Positions 1-9,218 are shown, numbered from the stretch's first letter. The stretch is 64,000 bases of DNA from JADLHS01 sp044225555 (GCA_044225555.1 JBGAIM010000005.1:186001-250000); one strand, 5' to 3'. Program-made: numbers and translations. Notes: generated by a model not told the origin, from the sequence alone.

Positions 1-2628
1 ATCGCCCGGGAACACGGCGGCGAGGGCCCCGTCAGGCGAGCGCATCCGGCCGCCCGCGAGGATTTCGTAAGTGCTGCCGGGCTTGGCGACGGCGGAAATA
101 GAGGCGGGGAAGCCATCCGACCACGCCGCCCCGGTTTCCCAGTCCTGACCGGTGGGTTGTTGAATTGCCATGGTGATGTTTTCCGCCGGGCTGGTCGGGA
201 GAACTGCGAGTTGCGTCGGCGGCGTGCTGGTGGTCGCCCCGAGGCCGTTGGACGCGATCACCAGATATTCGATGGCGTAGTCGGCGGTGACGTTGCTGAT
301 GGTGAGCGTGCTGGTGGCAGCCCCAGAGACCAGGCCGCCGTTCGCCAGGTTCGTGTACGGGCCACCGACCGGTCCGGCCTGCCATTGGTAAGCCAGCGGA
401 TCGGCACCTTCGGCCACTGAGAAGAAGCGAACCGTCTGGCCCGCGTAAACAATCTGATTCGTCGGGCTGACCGCGAGCACCGGCGCGCGCAGTCCGGCGG
501 CCGCGTTGTAGAAGTTCTTGATCGTGCCGACGGGTAGCGCCTGGGCGAAGACGGCGACGTCTTCAATCAGGCCGTTGAAGAAATTGCCGGTGGCGTCGAG
601 AATGCCGCCGCCGCCCATGTTGAAGCCGTTCACGGACGTGCCGTTGGGCGTGCCGAGGTTGGCAATCTGTCCGCGCAGTGCGCCGTTGATGTAGAGTTCG
701 AGGCTAGTGCCATTGGCCACGACGGCGACGAAATACCAGTTGCCCGCCGTGAAGCCGCCTCCGCCGGTTTGCACCGTGCGCCACACCGTGGTGGTCGTTC
801 CGCGCGTTCCCACGTTCACGCCGTTGATGTCGTCGAACCCGATTTCGACGGCGTCATTTTGACCAAACAAACCCGCGCGGGCGCCATTGAAACCGCCCGG
901 ACTGAACCAGCCGGTGATGGTGAAGTTGGTCAAGCCGTTCAAGAGCGGCACTCCCGTGGTGGCGGCGGAAGTCAACCCGTCGAAACTGCCGGCCGTGTTG
1001 GCGGCGGAGAATCCGGGATGCGTGGGCGAGCGCAGTCCGGGCACGCCCAGACCGACATTGGCATTGTAAGCCTGGTGGCCGCCGGTGTAATCAAAGATCG
1101 AACTCCCCACCGGATCGTTGAAGCGCCAGTAGCCAATCGGGTTATTGGTGTAGATCGCCTGCGCGTAACCCGAGTTTGGTGCCGCGGGAGGCGCAAGCAC
1201 GGTCAGGAGGGCGTCGCCGCTCGACACGGTGTAACCGCTGTTGACCACGTTGGAAGCCCAGAGGCTGTAGTAAGCCGTGCCGCCGAATTGCACGTTCGTC
1301 AGGGTGAGCGAGTCCGTCGTTTCACCGACCACGTCGGTGTAGCTTACTTGGTTCACTGACTTCCGCCACTGGCGGGCGATGGGGAGCGTGCCCTCGAAGG
1401 CCGCGGTAAATGTAACGTTGCCGCCGGGATACAGCGTGACGGCATTCGGCGTGGTGGGCGTGGTCGGAACGGGTTGGCTCGGAGCCAGCACCACGATTTG
1501 TGCGCTAGGAGCGCTGGTCACCGCACCGATCGCGTTGGTGACGACCACGCGGTAGTTGTAGGTGCCGGCCGCAAAATTGGTGTTGGCATTGATGACGAAG
1601 GTATTGGCGTCCGGACTGCCCGGCGCGGTGACGAAACCGCCGCCAAGGTTGTTGTCCACTTCCCAGCGGTAACGAAGAATCGGCGTGCCTTGCGCGGCCA
1701 CGCTCAGCGTCAGGGCTGTGCCGGAGTAAACCGGGCTGGTCGCCGGCGTCACGTTGGGGGCACTCACTGTCGGCACCGCAGGGGCAGGGACGGGGAAGCT
1801 CAGGTTCGTGTTCGCCACGTCCACATAGATGTTGTCATAGATCACCTGCGTTGTTTGGGCAGGCGTGCCGTAGGCGCCCACGTTGATATTCGTCATCGCA
1901 TTCGGCGACGCGCCATTGCGGAAGCCAAACACGCCGCCGCCCGTGCCGTCATCCGCAAACAACTGTTTGGGCGAACCCGCCAGCGCCGGGATGGCGTCGT
2001 TCTGCATGTAGATGCGGTAATTGGAGGACGCCTTATTGATCAGAAACCAGACGCTGTAGGTCGTGTTGGCTACCATCGGCACGTCACCCGCCTTGGTGCC
2101 GTCCGTGGACAGGAATTTGAAACCGCCGCCGGCGCGCCCACGCACCGTGTTGATGCCCCCGGCGTTCGCGGCGGTGGAATCGAAGTTGAATTGCGCCTGA
2201 CTGGAGCCGGCCGTGTCGGTGGGCAGCCGATCGGTGGCAATGAAGTTCCAACTGTTCACCGCCACAGGATCGAGCGGGGTGAATTGGAAAAACACGGTAG
2301 CCGCCGTGTTGGTGGCCTCAATGGTCAACCCGGCGGGAGCCAACGAGCGATACGCCGCCGATCCCAGTCCTGGCCCGGCGTACGCCGCCAGTCCCCCGTT
2401 AAAGTTCGAGCTGACGACGCCCGCGGCCACACCAGCGGTGCCGGTGACCTGCCACGTGTTACCAACCGGTCCCTGACCGGAAAGCGGCACGCCATCGGCA
2501 TAACTGTCAAAGCTGTCGAACAACACGAAACCCGCATGGGCGGCGGGCTGAACGGCCAATACGAGAGCGAGCATCCCAAGCGGCGTGAGGCCGAGGCGCT
2601 GGGCGAAGCGGAGAATTAATGTGGTCAT
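1..2628 (-). CDS. Secreted LamG/Ig-like domain protein (3' end outside window)
   Basis: The frame is open from an ATG at 2628 to the window edge, giving at least 876 codons. It starts with a signal peptide (basic start, then a hydrophobic run ending AHA). A jelly-roll-like region follows (about residues 25-275), with text such as FDSFDSYADG and YDNIYVDV, then two Ig-like modules (about 280-450). A LamG/concanavalin domain (about 470-620) contains IGYWRFNDP, FTITGWFSPGG and LIEDVAVFAQALP. Another Ig-like module follows, and near the edge TGQDWETGAAWSDG resembles the start of an autotransporter-type repeat. This domain mix is typical of large secreted verrucomicrobial adhesion or polysaccharide-binding proteins; the ligand cannot be told. 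The C-terminus, including any sorting signal, is missing. GCCGTCAG repeats lie about 100-145 bp upstream. Confidence 0.85.
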   Translation of the reverse strand, partial: MTTLILRFAQRLGLTPLGMLALVLAVQPAAHAGFVLFDSFDSYADGVPLSGQGPVGNTWQVTGTAGVAAGVVSSNFNGGLAAYAGPGLGSAAYRSLAPAGLTIEATNTAATVFFQFTPLDPVAVNSWNFIATDRLPTDTAGSSQAQFNFDSTAANAGGINTVRGRAGGGFKFLSTDGTKAGDVPMVANTTYSVWFLINKASSNYRIYMQNDAIPALAGSPKQLFADDGTGGGVFGFRNGASPNAMTNINVGAYGTPAQTTQVIYDNIYVDVANTNLSFPVPAPAVPTVSAPNVTPATSPVYSGTALTLSVAAQGTPILRYRWEVDNNLGGGFVTAPGSPDANTFVINANTNFAAGTYNYRVVVTNAIGAVTSAPSAQIVVLAPSQPVPTTPTTPNAVTLYPGGNVTFTAAFEGTLPIARQWRKSVNQVSYTDVVGETTDSLTLTNVQFGGTAYYSLWASNVVNSGYTVSSGDALLTVLAPPAAPNSGYAQAIYTNNPIGYWRFNDPVGSSIFDYTGGHQAYNANVGLGVPGLRSPTHPGFSAANTAGSFDGLTSAATTGVPLLNGLTNFTITGWFSPGGFNGARAGLFGQNDAVEIGFDDINGVNVGTRGTTTTVWRTVQTGGGGFTAGNWYFVAVVANGTSLELYINGALRGQIANLGTPNGTSVNGFNMGGGGILDATGNFFNGLIEDVAVFAQALPVGTIKNFYNAAAGLRAPVLAVSPTNQIVYAGQTVRFFSVAEGADPLAYQWQAGPVGGPYTNLANGGLVSGAATSTLTISNVTADYAIEYLVIASNGLGATTSTPPTQLAVLPTSPAENITMAIQQPTGQDWETGAAWSDGFPASISAVAKPGSTYEILAGGRMRSPDGALAAVFPGD

Positions 2629-2729
2629 AGCTGAGTCGTGGATGGTTGGATTGTGCGTCACCGCTGGGACGGTTTGATTTCGGACCAATCGCCGGCGGGT
2701 GACATGCGTAACCACTAGCAGCGCCTGCC

Positions 2730-2771
2730 GCCGTCAGGTAGCCGTCAGAATTGAGGGCAGCGAGCCGTCAG
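2730..2771. promoter_or_regulatory. Cluster of three GCCGTCAG direct repeats upstream of the LamG gene
   Basis: GCCGTCAG occurs at 2730-2737, 2741-2748 and 2764-2771, all in the same orientation. The first two are 11 bp apart, about one helical turn. The segment 2740-2759 is the exact reverse complement of 6665-6684, on the other side of the kinase/regulator genes. The cluster begins about 100 bp upstream of the LamG gene start and overlaps the last codons of the response-regulator gene. It could be a binding site for that regulator; this is inference. Confidence 0.45.
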
Positions 2772-3412
2772 GGCTTGGTGCGGGCCAGAAGACTGGGGAT
2801 CTGGGCGTATTTGGCCACCGCCTGGGCGCGGGATTGCACGTGAAGTTTCTCGTAAATCCGTCGGATGTAGCAGGAAACCGTAGTGATGCTCAGTTGCAAT
2901 TGGTCGGCAATCTCCTTGTAGATGTAGCCCTGTGCGAGCATCTCGAGCACCTGCCGTTCGCGCGGTGACAAGCGGGCAATCTCGCAGGGATTCTGGAAGG
3001 CGCGCACAACTTTGCGCGCGATGCTGCCGGACATTGGCGAACCACCGGCCTGAAGGTCGCGGATGGCCGTGATCAACTCTGCCCGGCGCGTTTCCTTCAT
3101 GAGATAGCCACTCGCGCCCGCCGCCAGGGCGTTGTAGATGTGGTTCGCATCCTCGTACACAGTCAGCATCAGGAACTGCGTCTCTGGCAGGTTCGGTTTC
3201 AAGCGCGCCACGCATTCGATGCCGGTCAGGCCGGGCAGGTTGATGTCCATCAACACAATGTTCGGCGACAGTTCCGGCAACGCCTTCACCGCTTCGCGAC
3301 CATCCCCGAAATCGCCGACGACGCGCAGGTCCGTTTCTGCGTTCACCCACGAGGCCAACATCTGCCGGACGTTTGCGTCGTCTTCCACCAAACCCAAAGT
3401 GATTGTATTCAT
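2768..3412 (-). CDS. LuxR/NarL-family response regulator
   Basis: This is a 214-residue two-domain regulator. The receiver domain (about 4-120) has the acidic pocket E10/D11/D12, the phosphoacceptor D56 in LMDINLPG, a conserved Thr in MLTVYED and a Lys in YLMKE. The output is a LuxR-type helix-turn-helix (about 147-210) with LSPRERQVLEMLAQG and ITTVSCYIRRIYEKL. The start is the ATG before NTITLGLVEDD, 8 bp after the stop of the sensor kinase. That makes a two-gene operon and a cognate pair. It probably dimerises on phosphorylation and binds inverted or direct repeats; GCCGTCAG repeats near both ends of the operon are candidates. An upstream in-frame extension reaching back into the kinase gene has no family support. 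Confidence 0.93.
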   Translation of the reverse strand: MNTITLGLVEDDANVRQMLASWVNAETDLRVVGDFGDGREAVKALPELSPNIVLMDINLPGLTGIECVARLKPNLPETQFLMLTVYEDANHIYNALAAGASGYLMKETRRAELITAIRDLQAGGSPMSGSIARKVVRAFQNPCEIARLSPRERQVLEMLAQGYIYKEIADQLQLSITTVSCYIRRIYEKLHVQSRAQAVAKYAQIPSLLARTKP

Positions 3413-3420
3413 GCTGATTC

Positions 3421-6400
3421 CTAAATGTTTTCCGGGGGCGTGGCGCTGACCGGTGATGGCGACTGCGGGCCCGTGGCTGCAGCACTGTCGAGCGGAATGC
3501 TGAAGTGCACCGCCGTACCGCCAATCTTGCCGGCTTCCACCACACAACTGCCACCCACCGCAGCGAGCCGTTCCTTCATGCTTGCCGTGCCCAGCCCGCT
3601 GGCGATGCGGTCGCTGCCAAACGGAACCGCTCCCTCTGCTGCGGCGTTGGCGAGGCCCACGCCGTTGTCTTCGAGGCGAAAGCGCGCGCTGTGGCCGTAC
3701 AGTTCCAGGGCAAAGTGAACCTCCGTGGCCTTCGCGTGTTTCAGAATGTTGTGGCTCGCCTCCTTGAACGCGAGGAACAGATTGTGCCGCACTTCCGCGC
3801 GGACCCGGCTCGCTGGCACTTCAATCGGCAGGTTCAACCGGCAGCGTATCCCAGCCGGAATAAAATGCGCCTGCGCAAAGCGCGCCAGGTAGTTGGCCAC
3901 ACTGTCCAGCGTGTCGTGCTCGGGGTTGACCGCCCAGACAATTTCGTCCATGGCGCGAATCAACTCCCGCGTCGTGCCGTAAATCAGTTCCAGGCGATTG
4001 CCCTGCGGGTCCGTGGATTGCACTTCGTTCGGCGCGGGCTGACTGAGCATGCTGATGCGGGTGAGGCTGGCGCCGAGGTCGTCGTGAATATCTCGCGCGA
4101 TGCGGGTGCGTTCGCGTTCCAGTTCCTGCTGCCGCGCCATGAGTTCGAGCTTGCGCCGTTGCCGTCGCCGTAATCCCAGACCCACGCCCATCGCAACACT
4201 TGCCGCTCCGATGGCATAAGCGCACACCTGGAACCACCACGTCTGCCAGAAAAACGGCAGGGCGTTGAGCGTCACCGACTGGCTGGCCGGCGTCCAATTG
4301 CTCGCGTAATCGGTAACCTGCACTTCAAAGACGTAGCGGCCCGGCGGCGGATGGCTGTAGGAGGCCGTGCGTTTGCGTCCGGCTTCCACCCAATCTGCGT
4401 CCAGGTCCTTCAAACGGTAGCGAAAGTGCAGACGTTCCGGGTGCGACAGTCCAAGCGCGGTGTAGGCGACATCAAAGCGTTGCACGCCGGCCGGCAGTTC
4501 AATCTTCGGCAAAGTAGCGGATGCATTGCCGGCGGCAAGCGCCCAGAGTTTCCGTCCATCCGCCCAGACTTCTTCAATGAGCGGGGCCGGCGCGAAATCC
4601 TGCTGGGCGCGTTCACTCGGCCGGATGGAGACAAGTCCCTTGCGCGTGGGAAACCAGAGTCGCCCGTCGTGCGTCTGGCAGCCGGCCGGTTGGAAGCCCC
4701 CGGAGCATTCCATAGTGGGCAGGCCGTCGCGCATGCCGTAAGTCACGCCGCTCAACCGCGGGCGCAGCCCGTTCGCGCATTCCTCGAGTTGGTTGGTGCT
4801 GACGCGGAAAATGCCATTTGCGGTGCTCAACCAGCAGTAGCCGAACGTGTCATATTGCAGATGCATGATGATGCTGCTGGGCAGACCGTGGCGCACTCCG
4901 AGGTGGGAAAACTTCCCGTCGCGCAAACGCGCCAGCCCGCCGCCGGACGTTCCAATCCACAACGTGTTTGCATCCGAGAAGCTCAGTGTCAGGATGAAAT
5001 CACTCGGCAATCCATCGGCCATGCGATACTGCCGCACCACGCCATTGCGGTAACAACCCAGCCCCCCGCCCATGATCCCGAACCAGATCGTGCCCGCCGC
5101 ATCCTCGGCAATGGCGCGTACATCCTGCACCGCCGCCGTCTCACTCGAGCCCACGAGTTGCACCACGCCAGCCTGAAACCGGCGCAGGCCCGACCGCGTG
5201 CCGAGCCATACGACGTTGCTTGAGCCATGCAGGAGGGCGGTGATGGGCGTTTTGAATTGTTCCATGCCGGACGGGACGACGAATTGATCCTCCGCCTGCT
5301 GCAACAGGCCGCCGCCCCACGTGCCCGCCCAGATGCGTCCCGTTTTGTCTGGCGCAACGGACCAGACAAACTTGCTAGGGAGTTCGGAGCTGTAGCGCGT
5401 CCATTCCCCGTCGCGCAGTCGATACAAGCCGGCGCCTTCCGTGCCGATCCATAACGTGTCATCGACGCTCGTCGCCACGGACAAAACCGGCATGCCGTTC
5501 CAGCGATCGGGCGGCTCCCACACTTCAAACTCCGTGGCGCTCAAAACATTCAACCCGCCGCTGGCCGTTCCCACCCATAAATTCCCTTCGCGATCTTCGA
5601 CGACATCCGCCACCCAGTTTGCGGACAGTCCGTTCGTGCGACTGAAATTCTGCGGGTCGCCTACTGGCGGCACGAGCCAAAGCCCGCGATCAATGGTGCC
5701 CACAATCACTTCGCCCGCGCATGTTTCTCGCAGTCGCGTGGTGGTGGTGAGGTTCGGAGGCGTGTTGGTAACGGCGTGCCAGGCGTCCTGATCGAACGCG
5801 TAGAGTTGACCGCCGCGCATGACCCAGAGTCCGCCAGCGCGGCGATGGCACAGCGCCTGGACGAAATTTGTTGGCGTGGCCGGCGGTTGGGCGGCCGGGA
5901 TCAATTGGCCGTCCTGCACCCGATGCAACTGCCCGCCCCGTGTTACCCAGAGTTCGCCGGCGGAATCGCGTGTTAAAGCTGAGAGCCCATAACCATCAAT
6001 CACCGAATCGCCGGGGGGCAGGACCAATCCGTCACGCAATCGCGCGAGGCGCCCCATGCGACTATGAACCCAGACGTCACCGTGACGATCCTTGGCAATG
6101 CTGGTGACCACGTCCCGTTGCCAGGATGCGGGCAAGGCTTCCGCCGCAAACCGACCTTCGGCGAGCCGCGTAACGTCGCCGGTTTCATGCCCGATCCACA
6201 ACACACCGTCCGCATCCTCGTGCAAACTGGTGATTCGGCCATTCTTGAGTTCCGGCGCATTGTCGGTGTCGAAAATCACAAACCGCTCGCCATCGAAACG
6301 AACCAACCCCGCGAGCGTGCCGATCCAGAGATAACCCTCGCGAGTTTGGGCGAGGGCCGTCACGGAGTTCTGAGGCAAACCATCCTCGCTCTGCCAACTG

Positions 6401-6600
6401 CGGACAAAATAGCGGGGCGGGGCGGCCAGTGCCGCGAAGCACGCCAGGAAGCCGCCGGCGGCCAGCACCGCCGCACGCACCCAGCCTCGGCTGGCGAAGT
6501 CGAAAATGCTCCGGGACACGGACGCATCATTGTTACGGCCGCAATTCACACAAGTCCAATTCCTCCTCCGCGTCAGGAGCGGGGGGGGTGCCGCCAGCAT
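3421..6600 (-). CDS. Two-component propeller sensor histidine kinase (Reg_prop/Y_Y_Y/HisKA_3)
   Basis: A large periplasmic-sensing kinase. It has a signal-like segment (AAVLAAGGFLACFAALAA), many Reg_prop blades with repeated LWIGT, NLWVGTASGGL and YLWIGT motifs (about 50-660) forming two beta-propellers, and a Y_Y_Y domain (GVQRFDVAYTALGL, LHFRYRLKDLD). One membrane helix and a dimerisation domain follow, with the phosphoacceptor His in ARDIHDDLG (about residue 840), then a HATPase domain with N-box EASHNILKHAK and DNGVGL. Such HTCS-like sensors typically detect carbohydrate breakdown products. The start is uncertain. ATG 6600 has GGAG six bases upstream. GTG 6549 follows GGAGGAGGA and fits the signal peptide better. 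A longer frame to 6663 would cover one of the GCCGTCAG sites. Confidence 0.9.
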   Translation of the reverse strand: MLAAPPPLLTRRRNWTCVNCGRNNDASVSRSIFDFASRGWVRAAVLAAGGFLACFAALAAPPRYFVRSWQSEDGLPQNSVTALAQTREGYLWIGTLAGLVRFDGERFVIFDTDNAPELKNGRITSLHEDADGVLWIGHETGDVTRLAEGRFAAEALPASWQRDVVTSIAKDRHGDVWVHSRMGRLARLRDGLVLPPGDSVIDGYGLSALTRDSAGELWVTRGGQLHRVQDGQLIPAAQPPATPTNFVQALCHRRAGGLWVMRGGQLYAFDQDAWHAVTNTPPNLTTTTRLRETCAGEVIVGTIDRGLWLVPPVGDPQNFSRTNGLSANWVADVVEDREGNLWVGTASGGLNVLSATEFEVWEPPDRWNGMPVLSVATSVDDTLWIGTEGAGLYRLRDGEWTRYSSELPSKFVWSVAPDKTGRIWAGTWGGGLLQQAEDQFVVPSGMEQFKTPITALLHGSSNVVWLGTRSGLRRFQAGVVQLVGSSETAAVQDVRAIAEDAAGTIWFGIMGGGLGCYRNGVVRQYRMADGLPSDFILTLSFSDANTLWIGTSGGGLARLRDGKFSHLGVRHGLPSSIIMHLQYDTFGYCWLSTANGIFRVSTNQLEECANGLRPRLSGVTYGMRDGLPTMECSGGFQPAGCQTHDGRLWFPTRKGLVSIRPSERAQQDFAPAPLIEEVWADGRKLWALAAGNASATLPKIELPAGVQRFDVAYTALGLSHPERLHFRYRLKDLDADWVEAGRKRTASYSHPPPGRYVFEVQVTDYASNWTPASQSVTLNALPFFWQTWWFQVCAYAIGAASVAMGVGLGLRRRQRRKLELMARQQELERERTRIARDIHDDLGASLTRISMLSQPAPNEVQSTDPQGNRLELIYGTTRELIRAMDEIVWAVNPEHDTLDSVANYLARFAQAHFIPAGIRCRLNLPIEVPASRVRAEVRHNLFLAFKEASHNILKHAKATEVHFALELYGHSARFRLEDNGVGLANAAAEGAVPFGSDRIASGLGTASMKERLAAVGGSCVVEAGKIGGTAVHFSIPLDSAAATGPQSPSPVSATPPENI

Positions 6601-6634
6601 GGCCCGCTCCACGCAATTGCCGAAGTCATCAGTT

Positions 6635-6684
6635 CTGACGGCACGGACTGCGCTCCGGGCCAATTGCCCTCAATTCTGACGGCT
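6635..6684. promoter_or_regulatory. Paired CTGACGGC sites between kinase and pseudopilin-like gene
   Basis: CTGACGGC, the reverse complement of GCCGTCAG, lies at 6635-6642 and 6676-6683. The stretch 6665-6684 is an exact 20-bp inverted copy of 2740-2759. The region lies between the probable kinase start (minus strand) and the start of the divergent gene at 6728, so it is placed to serve both promoters. A role as operator for the LuxR-type regulator encoded nearby is inferred from position and repetition only. Confidence 0.45.
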
Positions 6685-6727
6685 GGTTGATTGAGCGACC
6701 GCAGCTAAGGTTGCCCCACTCATAACC

Positions 6728-7576
6728 ATGAAATGCCAGACTCCGCCCCCCGCGACGCGTGCTTTCACGCTCATTGAATTGCTCGTCGTCATCGCGATCA
6801 TTGCCATTCTCGCCGCCATGCTCCTGCCCGCGCTGGCCAAGGCCAAGGAGAAGGCCAACGGCATCCGCTGCCTGAACAACGGCAAGCAACTGCTGCTCGC
6901 CTGGCGGTTCTACGCCGACGATAATTCCGACCGAGTCGCCAATAACTTTGGGATCGCCAACACCACGGCTGAAATCAATGCCAGCACTTATCAGAACTGG
7001 GTCAACAACGTGATGAGCTGGGACACGTCGTCGATGAACACCAATCTCACCCTCGTTCGCAACGGCTCGCTCAATCAATATCTCGGTGGCAGCGTCAACG
7101 TATATCTCTGCCCCTCGGACAAATACTTGTCGCCCCTCCAGCGGAATCTCGGCTGGCAGAATCGCACCCGCAGCCTCGCCATGAACGCCTTCTTTGGCGC
7201 CTACGGACGCAGCCCCAGCGACCCGAGCTATCGCGGCGAAAACGTACATTTTCCCGCCTACCGCCAGTGGATCAAGCTGGGGCAGGTGAATCGTCCCGCC
7301 AACATCTGGGTCACGATGGATGAACACCCGGACTCGGTCAACGACGGCTACTTCCTCAACAACCCGGGCACAACCCCGTCGGCTTGGGGCGATTACCCGG
7401 CCACTTATCACAACGGGGCGGGTGGGCTCAGTTTCGCGGACGGCCACTCGGAGATCCACAAATGGCGGCAGCCGCAGCCGGTGAAATTCATGGTGAATCC
7501 AACTCCTTTCGACGCCGGCGGCCGCCAGGACTGGCAATGGCTGATCGAACGCACCGCCGTCCTGAAGGGCCAGTAG
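6728..7576 (+). CDS. Pseudopilin-like secreted protein with N-methylation signal and H-X9-DG motif
   Basis: The 282-residue protein carries a type IV pilin-like/prepilin N-terminus: RAFTLIELLVVIAIIAIL, with Glu five residues after the start of the FTLIE box and a hydrophobic helix running to about residue 45. The C-terminal part has HNGAGGLSFADG, an exact H-X9-DG spacing (about residues 223-234). This family (DUF1559-like, N-methylation plus H-X9-DG) is massively expanded in Planctomycetes, Verrucomicrobia and Lentisphaerae. It is thought to be processed by prepilin peptidase and exported by a type II-like pathway; specific functions are mostly unknown. It is divergent from the sensor kinase and shares its upstream region with the CTGACGGC sites, so it may be controlled by that two-component system. 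Confidence 0.9.
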   Translation: MKCQTPPPATRAFTLIELLVVIAIIAILAAMLLPALAKAKEKANGIRCLNNGKQLLLAWRFYADDNSDRVANNFGIANTTAEINASTYQNWVNNVMSWDTSSMNTNLTLVRNGSLNQYLGGSVNVYLCPSDKYLSPLQRNLGWQNRTRSLAMNAFFGAYGRSPSDPSYRGENVHFPAYRQWIKLGQVNRPANIWVTMDEHPDSVNDGYFLNNPGTTPSAWGDYPATYHNGAGGLSFADGHSEIHKWRQPQPVKFMVNPTPFDAGGRQDWQWLIERTAVLKGQ

Positions 7577-7586
7577 CACGTTAGTT

Positions 7587-9218
7587 TCAGTCCATCGCCG
7601 TGTTGCTGACGAAGGCGATGCGCTGGCTGTCCGGCGACCACGAGGGAACATTGATTGTGCCTTGGCCACCGTAGAGGTAGGCGATCACCCTGGGCGAGCC
7701 GCCTTCGATGGGCATCAACCGCAGGTAGCAGTGTTTGTAGTAGGGATGGTCAGTGGGATTAACGTCGCCGGGATAGCTGATGATGACGATCCATTTGCCA
7801 TCGGGCGAGATGTGCGGAAACCAGTTGTTGAATTCGTCGTTGGTGATCTGCTCCTGCGCTTTACCGTCGGGCTTCATCCGCCAGATTTGCATGCGTCCAC
7901 TGCGGGTGGAGTTGAAGTAAATCCACTTACCATCCGGCGTGAACTCCGGGCCGTCGTTCAGGCCGGGGGAATCGGTCAGTCGAATCTCCGGGCCACTGCC
8001 GTCGGCGAGGATTTTGTAGATGTCGTATTTGTCGCTACGGCCTCCGGTGTAAACCAGCCATCTGGCGTCGGGCGACCAGCCGTGCAGATACGACGGCGTC
8101 AATGGCGTGATGCGCTTCGGCCTGCCGCCGGTAGCGGGCAGGGTGTAGATGGTGGATTGACCGCCGGGCGTGCTTTGGTCGCTGATGCCGAGCATCGTGC
8201 CGTCGAAGGAGAGGACGTGGTCGTTGTTGTTTTTGATGCGCTCGCCGGTGTCGATAAGCGCCGGCGTGCGCGTGGCGAGATCGAAGCGCGCCAGTCGCCC
8301 CCAACTTTCCGCGCGACCGCTGATGTTGTAGATGAGCGACTTTCCGTCGGTGGTCCAGTTGGGTGCTTCAAAGGGCTGCGGCGAGCGATAAATCTCCTCG
8401 AGCTTGCCGGTGTGAACATCGAGAACCTCAAGCACGCTTCCGATGTAATCGCGATACGGCGTGAAGCCTTCCTTCACCGGACGGATGACGCGCACGTCGC
8501 GGAACTTCGCTTTCTCGACCACGTCGCCTTTGTGAGAACAGAGATACAGACCGACATAGACGTCGTCGCCGAGGTCGAGGTTGGTGGTCTGGCCGGTCAC
8601 GAACGGTTCGCCGTAGCGCGCGGCGGAGAAGATGCAGGTGTTCCCTTTGCGCTCGAATTGCAGGACGTTGGCATTCGTGACGGCGAGCCGGACTTGATCG
8701 GTGTTGCCGCCTTTGGTGCGACGGAATTGCAGCGAGGTCAGACCATCGCCGCCGTGTTCGGCGCAATCGGCGTAGGGCGCGTCCGCGTCGAGATTCGGGC
8801 GAACCATCCAGCCGACCTTGCGATGCGGGTCAACGCCCGGTCCGAGAAATGCCAGGCGCGTGCGCAGGATGAAATTGCCTTTCATCTTCTTCCAAACGAA
8901 ATGGAATTGGTCGCGACCGAACCACATGTTCGTACCGGCGGCGGTCAGGGTGTATTCCTGATTCGCCGCATCATAGCTGGCCGAGCCGGCGAAGGTGGGA
9001 TTGCCAATGTCACCGTGACCTTCAAACTGGCCGAGCGGATTTTCTTGAGCAGCGGCGGTGAGAAGCGTCGTCATAGTTAACACAATCGTCAGGAATCTCT
9101 GGATTGAGGTTAGCTGCGTCAGCTGTAGCGGCGCCTCGGCAGAGCGCCGCAAATTCGTTCGGTTAGGAATGGCGGCGCTCTGCCGAGACGCCGCTACGCT
9201 GTGGTTCATGGCTTTCAT
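7587..9218 (-). CDS. Secreted TolB-like/PD40 beta-propeller protein with N-terminal lectin-like domain
   Basis: A 543-residue exported protein. After the signal region (FLTIVLTMTTLLTAAAQ) comes a DUF1349-like concanavalin fold (about 65-260; FVWKKMKGNFILRTRL, KVGWMVRP). PD40/WD40-like blades follow (about 270-540), with repeated SPDGKW, TPDGKWIYFNSTRSG and SWSPDSQRIAFVS motifs. Relatives are often misnamed TolR or TolB transporters; a carbohydrate-binding or lyase-like role in polysaccharide breakdown is more likely. The ATG at 9218 overlaps the serine hydrolase stop as ATGA, so translation is probably coupled. Residues about 8-31 are encoded by a 71-bp palindromic repeat (9126-9196) lying between the coupled start and the signal peptide. 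An internal ATG at 9074 is the alternative start. Confidence 0.85.
   Translation of the reverse strand: MKAMNHSVAASRQSAAIPNRTNLRRSAEAPLQLTQLTSIQRFLTIVLTMTTLLTAAAQENPLGQFEGHGDIGNPTFAGSASYDAANQEYTLTAAGTNMWFGRDQFHFVWKKMKGNFILRTRLAFLGPGVDPHRKVGWMVRPNLDADAPYADCAEHGGDGLTSLQFRRTKGGNTDQVRLAVTNANVLQFERKGNTCIFSAARYGEPFVTGQTTNLDLGDDVYVGLYLCSHKGDVVEKAKFRDVRVIRPVKEGFTPYRDYIGSVLEVLDVHTGKLEEIYRSPQPFEAPNWTTDGKSLIYNISGRAESWGRLARFDLATRTPALIDTGERIKNNNDHVLSFDGTMLGISDQSTPGGQSTIYTLPATGGRPKRITPLTPSYLHGWSPDARWLVYTGGRSDKYDIYKILADGSGPEIRLTDSPGLNDGPEFTPDGKWIYFNSTRSGRMQIWRMKPDGKAQEQITNDEFNNWFPHISPDGKWIVIISYPGDVNPTDHPYYKHCYLRLMPIEGGSPRVIAYLYGGQGTINVPSWSPDSQRIAFVSNTAMD
9126..9196. repeat. Long palindromic repeat inside a coding 5' end
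   Basis: The arms 9126-9150 and 9172-9196 are 25 nt each and complementary with a single mismatch, around a 21-nt loop. The core reads TAGCGGCG ... CTCGGCAGAGCG ... CGCCGCTA. It resembles dispersed palindromic elements of Limisphaerales-type genomes (from memory). No second copy was noticed in this window. It is translated in frame as part of the N-terminus of the PD40 protein if the coupled ATG at 9218 is used. Confidence 0.8.

Noticed and set aside
1474..2619. Long open frame on the plus strand, 381 codons
   Set aside because: It is antisense to the LamG/Ig gene, and its translation is Arg/His/Gly-rich text without domains, typical of high-GC shadow frames.
7662..9080. Plus-strand open frame, 472 codons
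   Set aside because: It is antisense to the PD40 propeller gene and lacks any signal, motif or upstream ribosome site.
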